From Thioclava sediminum (GTDB lineage Bacteria; Pseudomonadota; Alphaproteobacteria; Rhodobacterales; Rhodobacteraceae), in NCBI RefSeq assembly GCF_002020355.1, contig NZ_MPZV01000003.1, positions 310,001-374,000 of the forward strand: a stretch of 64,000 bases of DNA, written 5' to 3'. A model generated the notes under the pieces. The model was not told the origin of the DNA. It made no database searches and saw nothing but the letters and a program-made list of their open reading frames with translations. Shown here piece by piece: positions 37,403 to 46,483 of this stretch. The stretch's first letter is position 1. Every line of letters starts with the position of its first letter. A program made the position numbers and the translations under genes.

Positions 37403-38668
37403 ATGTCGAAAACCGGTTATACCCGCCGCTCGATTCTCAAAACCGGGGCGGCCGCGCTTGGCGCCTCCGCCTTCCCGGCGCCGATGATCTGGGCGCAGGA
37501 AATCAAGAACATCACGCTGCGCCAGTTCGGCACGGGCGTGTCGAACCTCAATGACGTGGCCAACAAGGTGAAGGAAGACCTTGGCTTCACGCTCGAGATG
37601 ACCGCGCTCGATTCCGACGCGGTGACCCAGCGCGCGGCAACCCAGCCCGACAGCTTCGACATCGCCGATATCGAATACTGGATCTGCAAGAAGGTCTGGC
37701 CGACCGGCAACCTGCAGGCGATGGATACCTCGAAGATCAAGAATTACGACAAGATCGTCGGCATCTTCAAATCCGGCAAGCTGACGCCCGAGAGCGTGAT
37801 CGCCCAAGGCACCGCGCCCTCGACCGTGGGCTTCGTCGAGGGCCCCGGCGGCACCACCTTCGCCGATCAGGAAACCGGTTGGATGACGCTGATCCCGACC
37901 ATCTACAACGCCGACACGCTGGGCATCCGTCCCGACCTGATCGGCCGCCCGATCGAGAGCTGGACCGAACTCCTGAACCCCGAGTTCAAGGGCAAGGCTT
38001 CGATCCTCGACATCTCCTCGATCGGCATCATGGACATGGCCATGGTCTGCGAGGCGATGGGCGAAATCCAGTATGGCGACAAGGGCAACATGACCCGCGA
38101 AGAGATCGACAAGACCATGGCGATCTTCACCGAAGCGAAGAAGAACGGCCAGTTCCGCGCCTTCTGGAAGACCTTCGACGAGAGCGTGAACCTGATGGCC
38201 TCGGGCGAGGTGGTGATCCAGTCGATGTGGTCGCCCGCGATCACCGCGGTGAAATCGCGCGGAATCGACTGCGTCTACCAGCCTCTGAAAGAGGGCTATC
38301 GCAGCTGGGGTGGCGGTCTCGGCCTGTCGAAGTCGCTCTCGGGCATGGAGCTCGATGCGGCCTATGAATACATCAACTGGTATCTCTCGGGCTGGGTCGG
38401 CGGCTACCTGATGCGTCAGGGCTATTACTCGGCCGTGCCGGAAACCTCGAAGGACTTCATGTCGGACAACGAATGGGGCTACTGGTTCGAAGGCAAGCCC
38501 GCGACCGATGTCATCACCAGCCCGACCGGCGACAAGCTGGCCGAAGCCGGCGAGACCCGCGACGGCGGCTCCTTCTACGACCGAATGGGCCATGTCGCGT
38601 GCTGGAACGCCGTGATGGACGAGAACCAGTACATGGTTCGCAAGTGGAACGAGTTCATCGCCTCGTGA
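37403..38668 (+). CDS. ABC transporter periplasmic binding protein (PotD-like, Tat signal)
   Basis: 421 aa from ATG 37403 (a frame opening two codons upstream is possible). A twin-arginine signal (TRRSILKTGAAALGASAFPAPMIWAQ-type, RRSILK core) precedes a type II solute-binding fold resembling PotD: KNITLRQFGTGVSN, WMTLIPTIYNADTLG, VVIQSMWSPAITAVKSRG. The Tat signal suggests folding before export. A hairpin element follows its stop (38680-38698) and may raise its expression over the permeases. Confidence 0.85.
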   Translation: MSKTGYTRRSILKTGAAALGASAFPAPMIWAQEIKNITLRQFGTGVSNLNDVANKVKEDLGFTLEMTALDSDAVTQRAATQPDSFDIADIEYWICKKVWPTGNLQAMDTSKIKNYDKIVGIFKSGKLTPESVIAQGTAPSTVGFVEGPGGTTFADQETGWMTLIPTIYNADTLGIRPDLIGRPIESWTELLNPEFKGKASILDISSIGIMDMAMVCEAMGEIQYGDKGNMTREEIDKTMAIFTEAKKNGQFRAFWKTFDESVNLMASGEVVIQSMWSPAITAVKSRGIDCVYQPLKEGYRSWGGGLGLSKSLSGMELDAAYEYINWYLSGWVGGYLMRQGYYSAVPETSKDFMSDNEWGYWFEGKPATDVITSPTGDKLAEAGETRDGGSFYDRMGHVACWNAVMDENQYMVRKWNEFIAS

Positions 38669-38679
38669 TGACCGATGGT

Positions 38680-38723
38680 GGGGGGCTATCCGCCCCCCAT
38701 ACCCCCCGAGGATATTTGAGCCA
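38680..38723. repeat. Hairpin plus GAGGATATTT intergenic element, copy 1
   Basis: GGGGGGC (38680-38686), loop TATCC, GCCCCCC (38692-38698), then CCCCCCGAGGATATTTGAGCC (from about 38702). A similar arrangement follows livM at 57154-57205. It lies between the binding-protein and permease genes. Confidence 0.55.
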
Positions 38724-38743
38724 AGTCGAAGGGCAGGATCGCG

Positions 38744-39601
38744 ATGAAAGTGACCCGCGAGACAGTGACGGGATGGTTGCAGGCGGCGCCCCTGACGGTG
38801 GTGCTGCTGGGCTTTCTGGTCGCGCCGATCATTACCATCGTGATCGTCAGCTTCTGGCAGGCGACCGAGTTCTCGATCATCCCCGCCTTCAGTCTTGAGA
38901 ATTACGAGTTCCTGTTCGGCTCGCCGGTGACCTACAAAGTCTTCGCCGCGACCTTCAAATACGCCTTCCTGACATGGGCGATGACACTCGCGATCGGCTT
39001 CACCGTCGCCTATTACCTCGCCTTTCACATCCGCAGCCAGACGATGCAGATCGCGCTGTTCCTGCTTTGCACGATCCCGTTCTGGACCTCGAACATCATC
39101 CGCATGATCTCGTGGATCCCGTTCCTCGGGCGCAACGGCATCGCGAACCAGACGCTGATCTCCTGGGGCGTGATCGACCAGCCGCTGGAGTGGCTGCTCT
39201 ATTCCGATTTCTCGGTGATCCTCGCCTTCGTGCATCTCTACACGCTGTTCATGGTGGTGCCGATCTTCAACACGATGATGCGGATCGACCGCAACCTGAT
39301 CGAGGCGGCGCGCGACAACGGTGCGAGCGGGTTTCAGACGCTGGTTCATGTGATCATCCCGCTGACCAAACCCGGCATCATGATCGGCACGATCTTCGTG
39401 CTGACGCTGGTGATGGGTGATTTCATCACCGTGCGGTTCATGTCCGGCTCCCAGCGGGCCAATGTCGGGCGCCTGATCTCCAACGATATCGCGCTGCTGC
39501 AATACCCGTCTGCGGCCGCCACGGCGGTGGTGCTGCTGTGTACCGTGCTGATCGTGATCGGGATCCTGCTGCGCTTCGTCAACATCCGCAAGGAGCTCTG
39601 A
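38744..39601 (+). CDS. ABC transporter permease (PotB-like)
   Basis: 285-aa inner-membrane subunit with about six hydrophobic helices. The cytoplasmic EAA loop is EAARDNGASGFQTLVHVIIPLTKPG, which contacts the ATPase. It lies 75 bp after the binding protein and 3 bp before the second permease. PotB/PotC-type pairs form the channel heterodimer. Confidence 0.92.
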   Translation: MKVTRETVTGWLQAAPLTVVLLGFLVAPIITIVIVSFWQATEFSIIPAFSLENYEFLFGSPVTYKVFAATFKYAFLTWAMTLAIGFTVAYYLAFHIRSQTMQIALFLLCTIPFWTSNIIRMISWIPFLGRNGIANQTLISWGVIDQPLEWLLYSDFSVILAFVHLYTLFMVVPIFNTMMRIDRNLIEAARDNGASGFQTLVHVIIPLTKPGIMIGTIFVLTLVMGDFITVRFMSGSQRANVGRLISNDIALLQYPSAAATAVVLLCTVLIVIGILLRFVNIRKEL

Positions 39602-39604
39602 GCC

Positions 39605-40441
39605 ATGGAGAAACGTCCGCGCAGCTTCTATGTCCTGACCGTCATCTTCGCGCTTTTCGTGCTGTTCCTTTACGGGCCGACGATCACCATCGGCATCCTG
39701 AGCTTTCAGGGCCCCGAGGGCGGGCTGACCTTCCCGATGCGGGGCGTCTCGCTCAACTGGTTCCACGAGCTGTTCCAGCAGCAGGCCGTGGGCGATATCT
39801 GGGGCGCGTTCCGGCGGTCCTTCATGCTCGGCCTGTTGGTCATGGTGACGACGGTTGTCGTCTCGGTCATGGCGGGCCTCGCATTTCGCAAGAAATTCCC
39901 CGGCTCCGGCATTCTGTTCTACCTGACGATCGCCTCGCTGGTGATCCCCTCGATCCTCATCTCGCTGGGCGTGGGGCTGATCTTCAACCAGCTCGGTCTG
40001 AAGGTGCATTGGGCGACCTCGGGCTTCGGCTCTCAGCTGACCTGGACGCTGCCCTTCGGCCTTCTGATCATGTTCGCAGTCTTCAACCGGTTCGACAAAA
40101 GCTTCGAGGAGGCCGCGCGCGATCAGGGCGCGAGCGCATGGCAGACGATCCGCTTCGTGGTCCTGCCGATCATCGCGCCGTCGCTGATCGGGGTGGCGCT
40201 GTTTGGCTTCACGCTGAGCTATGACGAATTCGCGCGCACGCTGTTGACGGCGGGCAGCTACAACACGCTTCCGCTCGAGATCTTCGGGATGACGACGAAT
40301 GTGACGACGCCCGTGGTCTATGCCCTGGGCACGCTCACCACGGCGTTTTCGCTGCTGATCATCGGGGCGTTCCTGATCGCCGCCTGGATCATGGCACGGC
40401 GGCGCGCCAGGCTTGGCTCGGATGCCGGGAAAGGCGTTTGA
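39605..40441 (+). CDS. ABC transporter permease (PotC-like)
   Basis: 278-aa second permease with about six hydrophobic helices and EAA loop EAARDQGASAWQTIRFVVLPIIAPS, followed by GFTLSYDEFARTLL, a segment typical of PotC proteins. It starts 3 bp after the first permease stop and ends 6 bp before the racemase start. Confidence 0.92.
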   Translation: MEKRPRSFYVLTVIFALFVLFLYGPTITIGILSFQGPEGGLTFPMRGVSLNWFHELFQQQAVGDIWGAFRRSFMLGLLVMVTTVVVSVMAGLAFRKKFPGSGILFYLTIASLVIPSILISLGVGLIFNQLGLKVHWATSGFGSQLTWTLPFGLLIMFAVFNRFDKSFEEAARDQGASAWQTIRFVVLPIIAPSLIGVALFGFTLSYDEFARTLLTAGSYNTLPLEIFGMTTNVTTPVVYALGTLTTAFSLLIIGAFLIAAWIMARRRARLGSDAGKGV

Positions 40442-40447
40442 TCCCAG

Positions 40448-41098
40448 ATGCGCATTCTCTACATCAACCCGAATTCGACGGCGTCGATGACCGATCAGAT
40501 CGTGGGCATCGCGCGGGCAGCACTACCTGACGCCGAGATCGTCGGCTGGACGAATGCGGAGGGGCCACCGGCCATCGAGGGGCCCGAGGATGGCGCGCAT
40601 GCCGTGATCGGGCTGAAGAAACTGCTGCCCGAGGCGAAGGGGATTGGCGCCGATCTGATCGTGATCGCCTGTTTCGACGATACCGGGCTCGACGAGCTGC
40701 GCGCCGCCGCCCATTGCCCGGTGATCGGGATCGGTCAGGCCGCCTACGTGATCGGCGCGCTGGCGTTCGGGGCGTTCTCGGTGGTGACCACTTTGCAGGT
40801 GTCGGTGCCGGTCCTTGAGGAGAACATCGCGCAGTACGGGCTTGCGGGCGCGTGCATCGCGGTGCGCGCGAGTGGCGTCCCGGTGCTGGCCGTCGAAGAG
40901 GGATCAGAGCCGGTCCGCGTGCGCCTCTCCGAGGAGATCGCCGCAGCCGGGAAGGAAGGCGCGCGCGCTGTTGCGATGGGATGCGCAGGCATGTCGCATC
41001 TGCGCGCCGATCTCTTCGAGCGAACCCGCGTTCCGCTGATCGACGGGGTCATCGCCTCGGCGCATCTGGCGCGCGCGATCCGGGCGACCCTGAATTGA
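40448..41098 (+). CDS. Aspartate/glutamate/hydantoin racemase family protein
   Basis: A 216-aa two-domain racemase. The start MRILYINPNSTASMTD is the hydantoin/allantoin-racemase pattern, and the two catalytic cysteines are in LIVIACFDDTGLDEL and AVAMGCAGMSHL, each beginning one half. Its position as the last gene of the ABC operon suggests that the imported compound is a chiral hydantoin-like or amino acid derivative. The true substrate (hydantoin, allantoin, Asp, Glu) cannot be told from sequence. Confidence 0.85.
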   Translation: MRILYINPNSTASMTDQIVGIARAALPDAEIVGWTNAEGPPAIEGPEDGAHAVIGLKKLLPEAKGIGADLIVIACFDDTGLDELRAAAHCPVIGIGQAAYVIGALAFGAFSVVTTLQVSVPVLEENIAQYGLAGACIAVRASGVPVLAVEEGSEPVRVRLSEEIAAAGKEGARAVAMGCAGMSHLRADLFERTRVPLIDGVIASAHLARAIRATLN

Positions 41099-41147
41099 GA
41101 GCAAACGCGTCCCTGAGGGCGAAGCACCCTGCCCGTCGACCTGCCAC

Positions 41148-42119
41148 TCAGACGCCGAGATTGAGCGCCTTGGCCTTGCGGTAGAACGTCGCCCGCCCGA
41201 TGCCGAGATCGCGCGCGGCCGCCGACACATTGCCGCCGTTGCGGGCCAGTGCGCGGGCCATTTCGGAGCGTTGCGCCTCTTCCAGCCCGTTGCGGATGCC
41301 GTGTTCCAGCAGGTCCGACGCCGGAAGCTGGCCGATCTGCCCCGCCTCGATCCCGAGATGCCGCCGCGCGGCGCGGGTGGCGCCGACGACCAGATCGTCG
41401 CGGTCGAGCGCCAGCAGCATCACGCCCTGCGCCCCGGTCTCGCCCGAGCCGGTCGAGAGAATGCGCGCGCCGTCATAGGAGGCGCGGAACAGGTCCGCCT
41501 CGATCCGGTGCGCCGCGTCCTGCACGGTCAGCGCGACGAGCCGGGCATAGCCCTCGGTCATGTCCGAGCGCGCGGAGCTGACATCGATCACCCCCGCCAG
41601 ATCGCCCTGCGCACCGAAGATGGGCGAGCCCATGCAGGTCAGGACGGTGTTGCGGGTGCGGAAATGCTGATCTCGCCAGACGGTGACGGGGCGCGCCTCG
41701 GCCACGCAGGTGCCGATGCCGTTCGTGCCCTCGACCCCTTCGGACCAGTCCGAGCCGGGCGCGAGATTCGAGGAATGGAAGTCATCGACATCGGCGTCGC
41801 GCAGCCGCTCGTCCAGCACCAGCCCGCCCGCATCCGACAGCAGAACCGTGCAGCCCGCATCGCCTGCCGCCCGCGACAGACGGTCGAGCACCGGCGAGGC
41901 GATCCGCATCATCAGCCCCGCCCGCTCGCGCCTCTCGCGCATCTCGGCCTGGGTCAGACGCTCGTTGCGCCCGCCGGTTTCGGGGTCGATACGGTGATGG
42001 ATCATCGAGCGGCGCCAGCTCGCAGCGAACCCCGCCCGCGTGGCGGATTTCGGCGAAGAGACGACCTCGCGCACGATATCGGCATGTTGGCGCGGAACGC
42101 CCGTATGCAGTGACGGCAT
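41148..42119 (-). CDS. GAF-domain, Fis-type regulator (AcoR-like without AAA+ domain)
   Basis: A 323-aa regulator with a GAF sensor in the middle (CTVLLSDAGGLVLDERL, GTNGIGTCVAEARPVTVWRDQH, GSPIFGAQGDLAGVIDVSSA) and a C-terminal Fis/HTH_8 helix (RALARNGGNVSAAARDLGIGRATFYRKAKALN). The first 40 residues (AGFAASWRRSMIHHRIDPE) match AcoR family N-termini. The AAA+ ATPase domain that AcoR uses with sigma-54 is absent, so it cannot drive sigma-54 open complexes. Its upstream region holds a palindrome shared with the aldehyde dehydrogenase. Confidence 0.9.
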   Translation of the reverse strand: MPSLHTGVPRQHADIVREVVSSPKSATRAGFAASWRRSMIHHRIDPETGGRNERLTQAEMRERRERAGLMMRIASPVLDRLSRAAGDAGCTVLLSDAGGLVLDERLRDADVDDFHSSNLAPGSDWSEGVEGTNGIGTCVAEARPVTVWRDQHFRTRNTVLTCMGSPIFGAQGDLAGVIDVSSARSDMTEGYARLVALTVQDAAHRIEADLFRASYDGARILSTGSGETGAQGVMLLALDRDDLVVGATRAARRHLGIEAGQIGQLPASDLLEHGIRNGLEEAQRSEMARALARNGGNVSAAARDLGIGRATFYRKAKALNLGV

Positions 42120-42217
42120 GCGAAAGCCTCCCTCTCTTGCGCAGCCTATGAAAGCTCAAGCAGGTTAGGCCGATTCGGACCTTACACAACGTAAATTCCC
42201 GCTGAGCGGCCCGGCAC

Positions 42218-42237
42218 CTGTCTCAGCCGTGAGACAG
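42218..42237. promoter_or_regulatory. Palindromic operator CTGTCTC-N6-GAGACAG upstream of the GAF-Fis regulator
   Basis: CTGTCTC, spacer AGCCGT, GAGACAG, 99-118 bp upstream of the regulator ATG. Arms and spacer length are identical to the site at 31649-31668; the spacer sequence differs, as expected for a dimer site. Confidence 0.75.
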
Positions 42238-42244
42238 TCGCGGC

Positions 42245-42982
42245 TCAGTCCTCCTCGTGCCGCCGCCCGCGAAATCCTTGGGCGACCACGAATTTCTCCG
42301 AGCTGTCCGAGCGCGAAGCCGGTGGTTTCACATTGGCGACCTTGGTGAAGTTTTTCTTCAGGATCGTCATCAGCCCCTGCTCCGCACCGCCTGCGAGGAC
42401 CTTGGCGACGAAAGTGCCGCCCTCTTCGAGCACGTCGAAGGCGAACTCCGCCGCCGCTTCGCACAGCGTGATGATGCGCAGGTGATCGGTGTTCTGGTGC
42501 CCCGAGGACGAGGCCGCCATATCCGACATCACCACATCCGCAGACCCGCCGAGCCATTCCTTGACCTTGTCGTCGGCGCCTTCCTCGAGGAAATCGAGCA
42601 CATGGATCTCGGCCCCCGGGATCGGATCGACCTCCTGCAGGTCGACGCCCAGAACGGTGCCGACCTTCTTGCCCGATTTCTCGCCCAAGGCGTTCACGCG
42701 CTTGACGGCCACCTGACACCAGCCGCCGGGCGCGCAGCCCAGATCGACCACCCGCGCGCCGGGCACGAGAAAGCGATACTTGTCGTCCAGTTCGAGGATC
42801 TTGTAGGCCGCGCGTCCGCGATAGCCCTCTTTCTTCGCGCGCTGCACGTAAGGGTCGTTGAGCTGCCGCTCGAGCCAGAGGGTCGAGGACAGCCTGCGCC
42901 CCTTCGCCGTCTTCACGCGCACGCGCAGGTCGCGCTGCCCGCGTCCGGAAGTGTTCTTGCCGCTGGGTGTCTTCGCCATCAT
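42245..42982 (-). CDS. rlmE: 23S rRNA (uridine-2'-O)-methyltransferase RlmE
   Basis: Methylates U2552 of 23S rRNA in the late 50S particle. The 245-aa protein has SAM motif [16 protein letters not shown], the catalytic K-D-K-E set (LKGRRL-type N-terminal Lys region, VVMSDMAAS Asp, FVAKVLAGG Lys) and the RrmJ fold. The N-terminal basic tail is longer than in E. coli. Its start overlaps the ppx stop by 4 bp, so it is coupled to that gene. Confidence 0.95.
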   Translation of the reverse strand: MMAKTPSGKNTSGRGQRDLRVRVKTAKGRRLSSTLWLERQLNDPYVQRAKKEGYRGRAAYKILELDDKYRFLVPGARVVDLGCAPGGWCQVAVKRVNALGEKSGKKVGTVLGVDLQEVDPIPGAEIHVLDFLEEGADDKVKEWLGGSADVVMSDMAASSSGHQNTDHLRIITLCEAAAEFAFDVLEEGGTFVAKVLAGGAEQGLMTILKKNFTKVANVKPPASRSDSSEKFVVAQGFRGRRHEED

Positions 42983-44124
42983 TTCATCTCTTCTAACACG
43001 CCGTCTCCGGCCATTTGCGCATAGAGGAGCCCCTCGCGCAGGCCACGGTCGGCAATGGACATCTGGTCGGTGGGCCAGACCCGCATCAGGGCCTGCAGGA
43101 TTGCAGCCCCCGACATAATCAAAGTGTGCCGGTCGCGCCCGATCCGCGGATCCGAGCGCCGCCCGGCGGGGCCGAGTTGCAGGAAGGAGCGGATCACCGC
43201 GTCGATCTCTCCCGAGGTCATCGTCAGCCCGTCGACCCGGTTGCGGTCGTAACGCTTCAGGTTGAGGTGGCAGGCCGCAACGGTGGTGACGGTGCCCGAG
43301 GTGCCGATGATCTGGAACCCGTCCTGCGGGCTGCCCGCCGCATAGGGCGTGAAGTCCGCGAGCTTCTCCTCGAAGAACCAGCTCATCAGCGCAAAGCGCG
43401 CGGCATCGTCCTCGACATCGGCGAATTGATCCTTGAGCGTCGCGACCCCCAGCGGCACCGAAATCCAGTCCACCACCCGCGCCGCCGGGTCCGGCCCGTC
43501 GGGCTGGTTGAACCCTTGCGAGAGCCGCATGATCGCGCGGGCGCGGTCGCCGGGCGGCACGTCCTCGAGGTCGATCCAGACCAGCTCGGTCGAGCCGCCG
43601 CCGATATCGACCACCAGCACTTGCTCGGAATTGGGTGACACCAGCGAGGCGCAGGAGATCACGGCCAGCCGGGCCTCTTCCTCGGGCGGGATGATCTCCA
43701 GCGGCAGGCCGGTCTCGCGGCGCACATAGCGGATGAAATCGCGCGCGTTCTTGGCCCGGCGGCAGGCCTCGGTCGCCACAAGACGCATCCGGGTGACCCC
43801 GTGGGTTTCGATCTTGCGTCGGCAGATTTGCAATGCCTGAACGGTCCGCGACATCGAGCTGCGCGACAACCGGCCATAGGTTTCAAGACCTTGGCCCAGC
43901 TGGACGGCTTTTGAGAAGCTATCCACCACCTGAAACTGAGAACCCCGTGGACGGGCAATCAGCATCCGGCAACTGTTGGTGCCAAGGTCGAGAGCGGCAT
44001 ATAGCCCCTCGCCGGACTTGGCGGATTTGGTCGCGGGGGACTCGACCTGAGCCGGTTTCACCGCCCGCGCGGGCGATGCAGCTGTCGGGAGCGCGCCCGC
44101 CGACCGGGGACGCTTGGGCGCCAT
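42979..44124 (-). CDS. Ppx/GppA family exopolyphosphatase
   Basis: A 381-aa phosphatase of the actin-like ASKHA fold that degrades polyphosphate and/or pppGpp. The phosphate-binding motifs are [18 protein letters not shown] and [30 protein letters not shown] follows. An N-terminal Ala/Pro/Lys-rich tail of about 40 residues precedes the fold. Operon with rlmE (4-bp overlap) is common in alphaproteobacteria. The PPX and GppA activities cannot be separated by sequence alone. Confidence 0.92.
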   Translation of the reverse strand: MAPKRPRSAGALPTAASPARAVKPAQVESPATKSAKSGEGLYAALDLGTNSCRMLIARPRGSQFQVVDSFSKAVQLGQGLETYGRLSRSSMSRTVQALQICRRKIETHGVTRMRLVATEACRRAKNARDFIRYVRRETGLPLEIIPPEEEARLAVISCASLVSPNSEQVLVVDIGGGSTELVWIDLEDVPPGDRARAIMRLSQGFNQPDGPDPAARVVDWISVPLGVATLKDQFADVEDDAARFALMSWFFEEKLADFTPYAAGSPQDGFQIIGTSGTVTTVAACHLNLKRYDRNRVDGLTMTSGEIDAVIRSFLQLGPAGRRSDPRIGRDRHTLIMSGAAILQALMRVWPTDQMSIADRGLREGLLYAQMAGDGVLEEMK

Positions 44125-44255
44125 GATTACGCCCTCCGATTTGAAGTTGCTCTAAAGCTATCGGTTTGCGCCTCCCGGTTCAAGGGAGCGCGACGCGGAA
44201 GTGATAGAAGGTCGGCGCTTTTCGCGGGGCGCAACCGGGTCGCCCCGGCGCGCCC

Positions 44256-45320
44256 TCAGACCGCGGGCAGGATCACCGTGAAGCAGCTGCCCTCGCCCTT
44301 CTTGCTATCGACGCGGAACCGGCCACGGTGGCGCGCCACGATATGCTTGACGATGGCGAGCCCCAGCCCGGTGCCGCCCTTCTCGCGCGAGCGGTGGGTG
44401 TCGACGCGGTAGAAGCGCTCGGTGATGCGCGGCAGATGCTGCTCGTCGATCCCCTCGCCGCGGTCGATCACATCGACGCGATAGGCTTTGCCGCGCAACA
44501 CCGGTTCATGCGCGATCGCGGAGACGCGCAGCCGCACCTCGCCGCCCTGCCCGCCATATTTGATCGCGTTCTCCACGAGGTTCGAGAAGACCTGCGTCAG
44601 CTGATCGGGGTCGCCCTGCACCGGCAAGGCCCCGGTCTCGCCCTCGGAGATCAGCTTCACCTGTGCCGCCTCGGCGACGGGTTCAAGCGTCTGCGTGACG
44701 CCCTTGAGCACCAGCGCCAGATCGACCTTGGTTGTCGGGCGCATCCGTTCTTCGCCCTCGACGCGGCTCAGCGACAGAAGATCGCCCACCAGACGGTTCA
44801 TCCGCGCGGCTTCGCGCTCCATGATAGACAGGAACCGATCGCGCGCCGCCGCATCGTCGCGTGCGCTCGAGCGCAGCGTCTCGATGAAGCCCATCAGCGC
44901 GGTCAGCGGCGTGCGCAACTCATGGCTGACATTGGCCACGAAATCGCGCCGCATCGCCTCGGCGGTCTCCAGCGCGGTGATGTCCTCGAAACTCGCCAGA
45001 ACCGAATTCGTGGAAAGCGGGCCTTCCGGCGCGGGCGGCAGCGGAGAGAAATGCACCAGCGTGATCGTCTCGGCCTGACCGGTGGGATGCAGCCGCAGGC
45101 GCACCGGATCGGGCCGCGCGCCGCGAAGCGCCGCGCTGACTGCCGCGCCGAAACCGGGCTGGCGCAGCACCGTCACATAGGGACGCCCGAGAAACTGCGT
45201 ACCGAACAGACGGTTGGCCGCGACATTGCCCTGCGCGATCCGCTCGTCGCGCCCGATCAGCAAAACCGCGCTCGGCAGCGCGTCGAGAACCTGTCCGATC
45301 GCCCCTTGGCTCATTGCCAT
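44256..45320 (-). CDS. phoR: Sensor histidine kinase, PhoR-like
   Basis: A 354-aa kinase without obvious membrane segments. A PAS domain (about 10-110) is followed by the dimerisation helix with the phospho-accepting His in FVANVSHELRTPLTALMGFIETL and the catalytic ATPase domain (N-box NLVENAIKYGGQGGEV, G1 DRGEGI, G2 GGTGLGLAIVKHI). This is the PhoR pattern (ETL after the H-box). phoB and the pst genes, the usual neighbours, are not in the window. It may also be a related orphan kinase. Confidence 0.8.
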   Translation of the reverse strand: MAMSQGAIGQVLDALPSAVLLIGRDERIAQGNVAANRLFGTQFLGRPYVTVLRQPGFGAAVSAALRGARPDPVRLRLHPTGQAETITLVHFSPLPPAPEGPLSTNSVLASFEDITALETAEAMRRDFVANVSHELRTPLTALMGFIETLRSSARDDAAARDRFLSIMEREAARMNRLVGDLLSLSRVEGEERMRPTTKVDLALVLKGVTQTLEPVAEAAQVKLISEGETGALPVQGDPDQLTQVFSNLVENAIKYGGQGGEVRLRVSAIAHEPVLRGKAYRVDVIDRGEGIDEQHLPRITERFYRVDTHRSREKGGTGLGLAIVKHIVARHRGRFRVDSKKGEGSCFTVILPAV

Positions 45321-45557
45321 GCCTCCCCGCCTGCCATCGCTGTCGCGGCAAGGTTTGAGCGATGCGGCGCGAGCTGTAAAGCCTTGCCATGCCCGAAAAA
45401 CCGACCCCTGCTTCGGTTTTGCAACTCACGCTTCGCAGTCAACAATCAGTGCCTTGTGAAATAAGTGAAAAAACGCTAAACCTAGGCGTGTATTTCATGG
45501 GATCTTTCCGGATCCCGTCACTTACACCGCGGGGGCGATGAGGTTTGCACTATTACT

Positions 45558-45965
45558 ATGTCAAGAACCCCCCGTTCCCGTCTCGCCTTACAAGCCGTTC
45601 TCTTTCAATGTGTGAAGGCGTCTGAGACCAGCAACCTGCTGCTGGTCGACCCTGCGCGTGAGCTGCCGTCTTCGCTCAAAGAGATCTCCGGCCAGGCGAT
45701 TCAGGTGCTTCAATACGACCAGATCACCGCGCAAAAGATGGTGAAGCTGCGCCCCGAACTGGTGCTGGCTCCGCTTCTGTCGGAGAGGTTCGACATTCTC
45801 GACCTCGCGAAGCGGCTCGAGGAATTCGGGTTCACCGGCAAGCTGCGAGCCTATTCCCGCCCGCTGCCCAATATCTCAGCCATCCGGCAGGAGGTGCGCG
45901 CCGCGCATCCCCAGCTCGACTTCGACATCTTCACCCTGCCGGTAGATGAGTTTCGCGACAATTAA
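45558..45965 (+). CDS. Conserved hypothetical protein, receiver-like fold possible
   Basis: A 135-aa soluble protein, unrecognised. The segment [15 protein letters not shown] then [44 protein letters not shown] has the alternating beta-alpha rhythm of a response-regulator receiver domain, but the phospho-Asp position is replaced by APL and no conserved Lys is clear, so it would be a degenerate receiver. It ends overlapping the convergent carbonic-anhydrase-like gene by 4 bp. The ATG at 45558 is used; no regulatory role is proven. Confidence 0.6.
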   Translation: MSRTPRSRLALQAVLFQCVKASETSNLLLVDPARELPSSLKEISGQAIQVLQYDQITAQKMVKLRPELVLAPLLSERFDILDLAKRLEEFGFTGKLRAYSRPLPNISAIRQEVRAAHPQLDFDIFTLPVDEFRDN

Positions 45966-46483
45966 CCGATCGCTTTGAGCCCCTTCGAGAAGCGCGCGGC
46001 ATTCTCGCGATAATGTGCGGCGGAGCCCAGCAGCGCCTGCAGTGCCTTCTCGTCAAGCTGGCGGACCACCTTGCCCGGCGCGCCCATCACGAGGCTGCCA
46101 TCGGGGATTTCCTTGCCTTCGGTGATCAGCGCGCCCGCGCCGATCAGGCAGCCCTTGCCGATCTTCGCGCCGTTGAGCACCGTCGCCCCCATGCCGATCA
46201 GCGAGCCGTCCCCGATCGTGCAGCCATGCAGCATCGCCTTGTGGCCGATCGTGCAATTCGCGCCGATCACCAGGGGAAAGCCCATATCGGTGTGGCAGAC
46301 GACGTTCTCCTGCAGGTTCGAGCCCGCACCCACGCGGATTTCCTCGTTATCGCCGCGCAGAGTGGCGCCGAACCAGACCGAGGCCTCGGTCTCCAGCACC
46401 ACCTTGCCGATCAGATTGGCGTCGGGCGCGACCCATGCGTCTTCGGCGATTTCGGGGGCGATCCCGTCCAGTTCGTAAATCAT
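45962..46483 (-). CDS. Gamma-class carbonic anhydrase-like hexapeptide protein
   Basis: 173 aa of left-handed beta-helix hexapeptide repeats. Zinc-type histidines are in [14 protein letters not shown] and [14 protein letters not shown], the pattern of the gamma-CA/YrdA/PaaY family. Such proteins may have carbonic anhydrase or other acyl/transfer activity, or none. It overlaps gmk by 4 bp at its start and the convergent hypothetical gene at its end. Confidence 0.85.
   Translation of the reverse strand: MIYELDGIAPEIAEDAWVAPDANLIGKVVLETEASVWFGATLRGDNEEIRVGAGSNLQENVVCHTDMGFPLVIGANCTIGHKAMLHGCTIGDGSLIGMGATVLNGAKIGKGCLIGAGALITEGKEIPDGSLVMGAPGKVVRQLDEKALQALLGSAAHYRENAARFSKGLKAIG

Noticed and set aside
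37265-40009. 914-codon minus-strand frame
   Set aside because: Antisense to the binding protein and permeases; low-complexity Asp/His/Arg composition typical of a shadow.
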